A DNA stretch of 64,000 nucleotides from Madurella fahalii (Eukaryota; Ascomycota; Sordariomycetes; Sordariales). Below, in pieces: positions 58,557 through 64,000 of the stretch. The stretch is from contig CM056875.1 of assembly GCA_029876055.1 (NCBI GenBank), positions 3,125,001-3,189,000 on the forward strand, read 5' to 3'. Both the position numbers and the translations under genes were made by a program. A model generated the notes under the pieces. That model was not told the DNA's origin and ran no database searches. It saw only the letters and a list, made by a program, of their open reading frames with translations. The first letter of the stretch is position 1. The number at the start of each line of letters is the position of its first letter.

Positions 58557-59230
58557 ATGGCTGCTCACGCTAAGGGCACGAGCGTTGTTAACGGCGAGAG
58601 TCCATCCTCGGCCACCCTTCGTGTAAGTCAATTCTCGCCACAACTCCCCGAAAGCTGCAACTCGTAACAACTCGCTGACACTACACACACACACAGCATC
58701 TCCTCGCGTACCCCGCCATTCAGGACGGTGTGCGGAAGTTCAAGGAGATCCCTGTCCTGGAGAAGTCGGTTCAGTTGAGTGCCACGGCCTACAACAAGCT
58801 GGCCGTCCCATTCCTCTCCCTCTTCTCCAAGCCGTACGGTTTCGTGTCGCCCTACATTGAGCGGGTCGACCAGCTCGGCGACCGGACGCTCTCCAAGGTC
58901 GACGAGAGGTTCCCGGCCGTCAAGAAGCCCTCGGACGAACTTTCAGCGGAACTCATCGCTGAGGCCAAGAAAGCTGCCTACCTGCCGGTGCAGATGAGCC
59001 GGTCGGGTGCCGACTACGTCTCGAAGACGTACCACGAGGAGTACACCAGGATTGCTGGCGCGTCTCCGGTCGCTCATAGCAAGGCGGCCGTCTTGACGGC
59101 CGTCAAGACTGCGCTGACGATGCTTGAACTCAGCAAGCAGGCGCTCATGAACGCCCGAGAGTTCCTGGAGCACCAGCAAAAGGAAGCCAAGAAGGACGCG
59201 GCCGCTGGAGCCAAGGGTACTGGCGCTTAG
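58557..59230 (+). CDS. Perilipin/CAP20-like lipid-droplet protein
   Basis: Two coding exons, 58557-58622 and 58697-59230, give 199 aa; donor GTAAGT, acceptor CACACAG after an AC repeat. A probable 5' UTR intron ends CCCGCAG just before the ATG. HLLAYPAIQDGVRKFKEIPV, YGFVSPYIERVDQLGDRTL and KVDERFPAVKKPS match the fungal perilipin-like CAP20/MPL1 family, which coats lipid droplets and affects appressorium turgor in plant and insect pathogens. The rest is amphipathic helix. The frame ends TAG at 59228 but stays coding-like beyond it (see the next entry). Lipid-droplet location is from the family. Confidence 0.88.
58683..58696. repeat. AC microsatellite at a 3' splice site
   Basis: The intron ends in a short run of AC dinucleotides whose final CAG is the acceptor of the perilipin-like gene. 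Length changes here would sit next to the splice site. Confidence 0.7.
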
Positions 59231-59368
59231 GAGGCGGCGCCCGCGGACAACGGTGGACTGGCGAACGACGGCGGGCCGGTTCCAACTGAGACTGTGCCCA
59301 TCGGTGGCAGTGACTAAGCTACAGCCAAGGCTAACGGTGATGCGCTTAAGGCAGAGATCAGCCTATAA
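59231..59368 (+). other. In-frame continuation after the perilipin stop
   Basis: After TAG (59228-59230), 28 sense codons follow in frame (EAAPADNGGLANDGGPVPTE...), then TAA (59315-59317), then 16 more codons to TAA at 59366. Composition (Ala, Gly, Pro, Asp, Lys) and GC-rich third positions in the first block match the upstream tail KKDAAAGAKGTGA. Both internal stops would be Gln codons (CAG, CAA) if their T were C. Confidence 0.55.
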
Positions 59369-60075
59369 GTGATCGCATTAGAGGCGTGCAGGGTACAACT
59401 AAGCTCTGTGCGACGCCTTGTGAGGACTACACCGCATCCGCCCTCATCCGCCCTGGTCGTCAGAGGATGTAGGAAGCGGACGTGTTTTGATATTCCTTTC
59501 TATGTTTGCTGGGTTATGGCTGATGGGGCTTCCCCTTTTTATCGGATCCAGGTTGTAGTCGGATAGAATGCTTCGGTGGCGATGGTGGAAAAATAATGGA
59601 CGAATAGACAAATGATACCACTCCAGCGCCGGTCTCGTTTCGAACCATGCTCCTGAGCACATTTAGGCCATGAAAAGCTGTTATATTCCTTTGATTTGGC
59701 TACGGTTACGATATCCCGTAGCCAGCTGAGTAATAGGGCGTTTTGTTCATCCCGCCGAGCGCCTGAATCAGCCATCACTCAGCGCGCTCTCTTAGCCGAA
59801 GCTCGCTCTGTCTGGATTACCGACGTTTGACGTAAGCAGGGTCTGCTACCCGAATCGGGGAAGAAGCTGTCATGTTGCCCCACCCCACCCGATTGCTGCT
59901 GCACTGTCGCCGGCATTTCTTTATGAGGGGCGATTGGAAGTGGCCTGTAAATGTTGTTAAAGTGGGAACGTTCGTGATGGTTCTGTCCTTTTTAGCTTGG
60001 CTGAGCAAGCCTACTCCTTGGTTTGCCTCTTGAACACAGGGACATCCTCATATATATCTTGATGCGCTTGACCTG
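59369..60075. other. Intergenic region before pirin
   Basis: About 700 bp hold the perilipin-like gene's 3' UTR and the pirin promoter. No gene is visible. Confidence 0.5.
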
Positions 60076-61227
60076 ATGAAGTCCCTTTCCTCCCTTGCAC
60101 TCTCCATCGTCGTGGGAATCTGTTCAATCCTCATATATCTCTTCAGACAAGAGCTTGTTGAGCTCACAGCCGATTCTGTTCAAGCGGTCCAGGAACTGGT
60201 GAACAGCAAGCACCACAGCCTCAACGTCAGTACATCATCACCGCTGCCATCATCCAAGGTCGAAACCACAACCACCAGCGCGACAAGTGAAGAACAAGAA
60301 GAAGACAACACAATGGCCGCCCCGCGCGCAATCCGCAAGGTCTTCCTTGCCCTACAACAGTCCGAAGGCGCGGGCGCCCTGGTCCGCCGGTCCGTCGGCA
60401 CCCCGTCCCTCCGCAACTTCTCGCCCTTCCTAATGCTTGACCACTTCTCAGTCAGCCCCGGCGCCGGGTTTCCGGACCACCCCCACCGCGGCCAGGAGAC
60501 CATCACCTACCTCCTGCAGGGGGCCATCGCGCACGAGGACTTCGCGGGCAATAAAGGCCTGCTGGGCCCGGGGGACCTGCAGTTCATGACGGCCGGGAGG
60601 GGGATCGTGCACGCCGAGATGCCGGTGCATGATCCCAAGGACGGGAAGAACGTCGAGGGCCTGCAGCTGTGGGTCGACCTACCCAAGGCGCTGAAGGGGT
60701 GCGAGCCGAGGTACCGGGATCTGAAGGGCGAGGAGATCCCGCTGGTGGAGGCGGACGCCGGCAGGGTCAAGGTCAAGGTCATCTCGGGCCAGAGCCACGG
60801 CGTCGACTCGGTCAAGGACCTGGCCTACACCCCCGTCTGGCTGCTCGACGTGGAGATCAAGCCCGGCGGCCGCATCACGCAGCCGCTGCCCCTGGGGTGG
60901 AATGCGTTTGCGTATACCCTCGAGGGCGAGGTCGTCTTTGGCAAGGACGGCGGGGAGCAGAAGAAGATTGGCGAGTTTCACAACGTCGTCTTTGGAAGCG
61001 AGGGCGAGGCCGTCTACGCCAAGGTGGAGGAAGGCGCGGAGAAGAGCGCGCGGTTCGTGCTGATTGCGGGGACCCCGCTCGACCAGAAGATTGTGCAGTA
61101 CGGGCCGTTCGTGTTGACCTCGCAAGAGGAGGTCTACCAGGCGTTTATGGACTATCAGACGCATTCAAATGGGTTTGAAAGGGCCAAGGGGTGGGAAAGC
61201 GAGATTGGGAAACAGATGGCGCATTAG
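60076..61227 (+). CDS. Pirin-family protein with N-terminal membrane anchor
   Basis: The intronless frame gives 383 aa. Pirins are bicupin iron proteins linked to transcription or quercetin-type oxidation. The cupin metal ligands are H135, H137 (DHPHRGQE), H179 and E181 (VHAEMP), with spacing as in human pirin. The C-terminal cupin includes PLGWNAFAYTLEGEVVFG. Before the pirin fold, residues 6-25 (SLALSIVVGICSILIYLFRQ) form a clear membrane segment, followed by a Ser/Thr/Glu linker. A second ATG at 60313 (M80, MAAPRAIRKVF) starts the normal pirin length of about 304 aa and has A at -3 and G at +4. The first ATG has a weaker context. Both forms are plausible. Confidence 0.9.
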   Translation: MKSLSSLALSIVVGICSILIYLFRQELVELTADSVQAVQELVNSKHHSLNVSTSSPLPSSKVETTTTSATSEEQEEDNTMAAPRAIRKVFLALQQSEGAGALVRRSVGTPSLRNFSPFLMLDHFSVSPGAGFPDHPHRGQETITYLLQGAIAHEDFAGNKGLLGPGDLQFMTAGRGIVHAEMPVHDPKDGKNVEGLQLWVDLPKALKGCEPRYRDLKGEEIPLVEADAGRVKVKVISGQSHGVDSVKDLAYTPVWLLDVEIKPGGRITQPLPLGWNAFAYTLEGEVVFGKDGGEQKKIGEFHNVVFGSEGEAVYAKVEEGAEKSARFVLIAGTPLDQKIVQYGPFVLTSQEEVYQAFMDYQTHSNGFERAKGWESEIGKQMAH

Positions 61228-62198
61228 ACTCGATTGGGGCGGGAATAAGGGTGGTAGAGTGTTCCTTGTGTGTATACAAGATACCATGGATATATATGGA
61301 GTATTACTTGCTTGTTTTTCGCTCCCGTATTGACTCTTGCAGCGTATGTGAGCTGATTGTGCAGTGACGTTACTCTGCGCGGTAGGTCTTGTCAAAAACG
61401 TAGCTTTACCAATCCGTTTCGCTCCTCCGAGGGATTGTTCTGTCTCGGATGGGAACCAAAATAACAAACAAGTCTACTCGACTACATCACTTCGGTTTCG
61501 GAAGAGCGGTTTTTCAGTCCAGGTCTCCAATCCGGGAAAGTCCCCCGAGGAGAACAGAGTGAATAGCCTCCGTTAGATCCTTCGCCCGTCGTAACATCCT
61601 TAGTCATGGTTATCCTCCAATTGTCCAACTTAAAGTTGGTTATCCGTCCCATGGGAGGGCGCCTTGATCAGGACAGCGTCAGCACACCCCTGGTACTGGT
61701 CAAAGTTTGGAAAAGCCATTGCAAGTCAACAAAGCCTACAACCCAATCCAACCCAACCCCGCGAGGACGCGTCTCCATTCCAAAGGACCAAGTCAAGGGC
61801 GGCACAACAAATCGCAAACCAGACACGGCATTGTGACTCCGTAGGAAGTTCAGATCAGTCGAGTTTCCAAAACTGCTCGACACAATGGGAGGGCAGAAAC
61901 ATGCTCTAGATCTATTCGCCCCTAAATAAGCCCCAGTCGCTTAATATACGACTCCCTAGCCACAGGCACAATTAGGATCATAAAGCTAACATGGCTAATC
62001 GAACCCCGGCGAACCCCCTAGAGCCACCTAAAGGTAAAGCCCAGCGCATACAAAATATCCTCTGGCCGGTACTAGTCCGCCTTGTTTCCTTGACAAGCTA
62101 ATCTGTTAAGATGCAAATCTCTCCCATAAGCTTCCCCTACAGACCTGACGATAACCCCTCACCTGCCACCCATACACCCTACGCCTTCACCTCTTCCC
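61228..62198. other. Convergent intergenic region
   Basis: About 970 bp lie between the pirin stop and the minus-strand stop at 62199. Short frames lack motifs. No gene is visible. Confidence 0.5.
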
Positions 62199-63998
62199 CT
62201 ACCTCAACCCCAACTGCACTAGCAGCAACAGCAGTGTCCGAACCCAAATCAACTTCTCCACGCCGCCGCCTCTCAGCCCTACAAGAAACAACCCTTCCGT
62301 ACTACTGCTGCTTCCAGACATAGTCCTAGCTCTGGTACCACCCTTCACAACCCTTACTGGCGCGGCATTACCACCACATCCATCCGAAACAGCAGCCCCA
62401 ATCGCATCAGACTGCGGCTCGGACTGACGCGCCTGCACCGCCGTATACGACAGAAACGACGAGTCCGAGTTGCTGTTATCCTGGTCCTGGCAATCCGTAA
62501 CACGCCGCGAGCTCTGGGGCGTGACGAATCTTTCCGTAGTCCCGCTGCCAGTGCCAGTGGTAGCAGATTGTCTTCTCGTCTGGATTGGATCATCGATCGG
62601 TCCGATGTTGCCATAACTATGGTTGCGGTTGCGGTTACCTTTGCGATTGTCGCCCCTTGGCGGGGTGATCGGCGGTCGTGGAATGGCAGGAGCAGTAGCG
62701 ACAAGGGGAAAAGAGGCCGGCATCTTCCGTTTCATTGGGTTGGGATCAGACGGAGGCCAAACTTTGGTATGCGGAAGAATGGTCGTTCTCGCGCGGAGAG
62801 GGACGGGGACGGGGATTCTGGTGCTAGCAGCTACCGCGTCTAGTAGTACAGAGGGACAAGGGGCTTGGGGGGTGCTCCTGACTGGCCGAACCTCAGGTTT
62901 GGGTTGTACGTCCTTGCGGGACACTGGGGGGATTCCTGGATGTCGGGGATTGCTTCGAGAGTGGTTACTCTTCTTTTTTGCCGCGGTTGGAAAGTGTCTG
63001 CATTCGGGCCGGGAGGGCCTAAGTTTGCCCAGGCCGGCTTTTACAGCCTTGCTGAACTTCTCGGAACTAAGCCTCGCTAACTGTTGGTTGCGTGTGGTGT
63101 CATGTGTGGACTCCGCAGTATTGTCAACTAATTGGCCTATTGAAGCCGCGATCCTGGGCGCTTCACTGTCGGTACATCGTTCTGGTCGAGCTGCAAGGCG
63201 CGGCGAATGGTAACCGGTCGGCAGCTTAGGTGGGTTGAAATAGCCTTGGGGAGAAGACCTGCCCTTGGTGCATGATACTGCGCCAGCAAAATTATCGATG
63301 TGATACCCGTGATGATTTGGCAGGAACATTTTGTCCAGTTCGGTCGTCTTACGGATAGGTGGTGCTAGATGATCGGTTGAACCGGTTACAGATAAGACTG
63401 GTACCGATGACCGTCGATTGGGTATTCCTATGGCGTTATAGACACTGCTGTAGCTTGGGGAGCGGCTGTGCTGCATGGAATGTTCTGCCACATATCGATG
63501 TTTCGTTCGTGGTTTACTGGGTGAGCTCGACCACATCACTGGACGGCCGCTCTCTCTCGGCTCGCCTTCATGGATTTGCTCATGCATGAATCGTCTTTGT
63601 GACCTGGGCAGAGAGATTGTGGCATGGCGGAGAGACGGTGGCTGACCGGCCACGCTTGTCAGCGCACGAGGAGATCTCGGTCCGCTTCCATCTGAAACAT
63701 TCTTCGGTAATGTTAGGCTCGGTCGTTCTTCCGTAGCGGCACCATCAAGATCCCGTGGCGCCGACCCGACCTTCCTAGGAATGGAGAGGCGGAGTCGTGA
63801 GAGCAAGGAGGAGCTGCCTGATAGAGGCCGTAGCGGTTGGGGATCGGCCTCTTCGTGAAACCTCTGGATGGCTAAAGTAGGACGGCTATGGCCGAGATGA
63901 AAGTTGCTGATGCTCTTTCCGACCTTGCCCGCATGTTCTGTTCGACGACTGCTAAAAGCATTCGGCGTTGGTACGGGAGAAGGAGGCCGTGGCCGCAT
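62199..63998 (-). CDS. Unrecognised disordered protein, possibly cut by the window edge
   Basis: A 599-codon frame runs leftward from 63998, two bases from the window end, so the true start may be outside. I recognise no domain. The sequence is rich in Ser, Pro, Arg and Thr, with basic patches (AAKKKSNHSRSN, KVWPPSDPNPMKRKM) and little predicted order. The C-terminus ends with a hydrophobic run (TLLLLLVQLGLR). Codon use resembles other genes here, and the frame is much longer than expected by chance, so I treat it as real. It may be a cytoskeletal or signalling scaffold, but nothing in the sequence shows that. Confidence 0.6.
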   Translation of the reverse strand: MRPRPPSPVPTPNAFSSRRTEHAGKVGKSISNFHLGHSRPTLAIQRFHEEADPQPLRPLSGSSSLLSRLRLSIPRKVGSAPRDLDGAATEERPSLTLPKNVSDGSGPRSPRALTSVAGQPPSLRHATISLPRSQRRFMHEQIHEGEPRESGRPVMWSSSPSKPRTKHRYVAEHSMQHSRSPSYSSVYNAIGIPNRRSSVPVLSVTGSTDHLAPPIRKTTELDKMFLPNHHGYHIDNFAGAVSCTKGRSSPQGYFNPPKLPTGYHSPRLAARPERCTDSEAPRIAASIGQLVDNTAESTHDTTRNQQLARLSSEKFSKAVKAGLGKLRPSRPECRHFPTAAKKKSNHSRSNPRHPGIPPVSRKDVQPKPEVRPVRSTPQAPCPSVLLDAVAASTRIPVPVPLRARTTILPHTKVWPPSDPNPMKRKMPASFPLVATAPAIPRPPITPPRGDNRKGNRNRNHSYGNIGPIDDPIQTRRQSATTGTGSGTTERFVTPQSSRRVTDCQDQDNSNSDSSFLSYTAVQARQSEPQSDAIGAAVSDGCGGNAAPVRVVKGGTRARTMSGSSSSTEGLFLVGLRGGGVEKLIWVRTLLLLLVQLGLR

Positions 63999-64000
63999 AC

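Noticed and set aside
1..64000. tRNA, rRNA and CRISPR search by eye
   Set aside because: Candidate T-loop-like strings (for example near 25828 and 59640) lack the matching stems and anticodon arm, so none is reported.
1..64000. Secondary-metabolite or defence gene cluster
   Set aside because: The Zn2Cys6 regulator, aminotransferase and dead kinase are adjacent, but no core synthase, transporter or tailoring enzymes accompany them.

Overview
The window looks like nuclear DNA of a filamentous ascomycete, most likely a sordariomycete. Introns are short (mostly about 50-70 bp) with GT..AG ends and internal CTAAC/CTAAT-like branch sites. The proteins are fungal: Zn2Cys6 regulator, HET-domain protein, SOG2, DSC ligase subunit, perilipin-like protein. 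Third codon positions are GC-rich in most genes. The sordariomycete placement is inference from gene content. I saw no convincing tRNA or rRNA gene, no CRISPR array and no intact transposon.

Layout, left to right. 0.4-5.7 kb: glutathione reductase (-), a CCE1/YDC2-type mitochondrial Holliday-junction resolvase (+) and a minimal RecQ helicase (-). 7.2-13.1 kb: SOG2 of the RAM/NDR-kinase pathway (+), a BLOC-1 subunit 1-like protein (+) and very-long-chain enoyl-CoA reductase TSC13 (-). 14.7-22.8 kb: a HET-domain gene (+), the exosome helicase MTR4 (+) and DSC ubiquitin ligase subunit 3 (-). 23.3-31.6 kb: an atypical Rho-like GTPase with a long N-terminal extension (-), a kynurenine-type aminotransferase (+) and a Zn2Cys6 regulator (-). 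32.9-34.2 kb: a frameshifted pseudogene of an aminoglycoside-phosphotransferase-like kinase. 35.7-42.3 kb: copper chaperone ATX1 (-), RQC1/TCF25 (-) and an unrecognised multipass membrane protein (+). 43.0-50.4 kb: SCD6/LSM14 (+) and a DENN-domain protein (-). 53.4-64 kb: BCD1 with a frame break (+), a perilipin/CAP20-like gene with eroded or readthrough stops (+), a pirin with a membrane-anchor extension (+) and an unrecognised disordered protein running to the window edge (-).

This is mostly a housekeeping neighbourhood, with no operon-like or metabolite-cluster logic. Several genes touch RNA biology (MTR4, SCD6, BCD1, RQC1), but I see no evidence that they are linked functionally by position. 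The accessory-looking parts are the HET gene, the dead kinase gene and the gene-poor stretches at 50.4-53.4 and 55.1-58.5 kb.

I did not find a clear new multi-gene system. The best leads are single-gene features: two in-frame stops after the perilipin-like ORF, followed by sequence that still looks coding; the frame break at a G8 run in BCD1; the CaaX-less Rho-like GTPase; paired NDR-kinase consensus sites in SOG2; and three genes with a weak first AUG and a better second in-frame AUG that would switch localisation.
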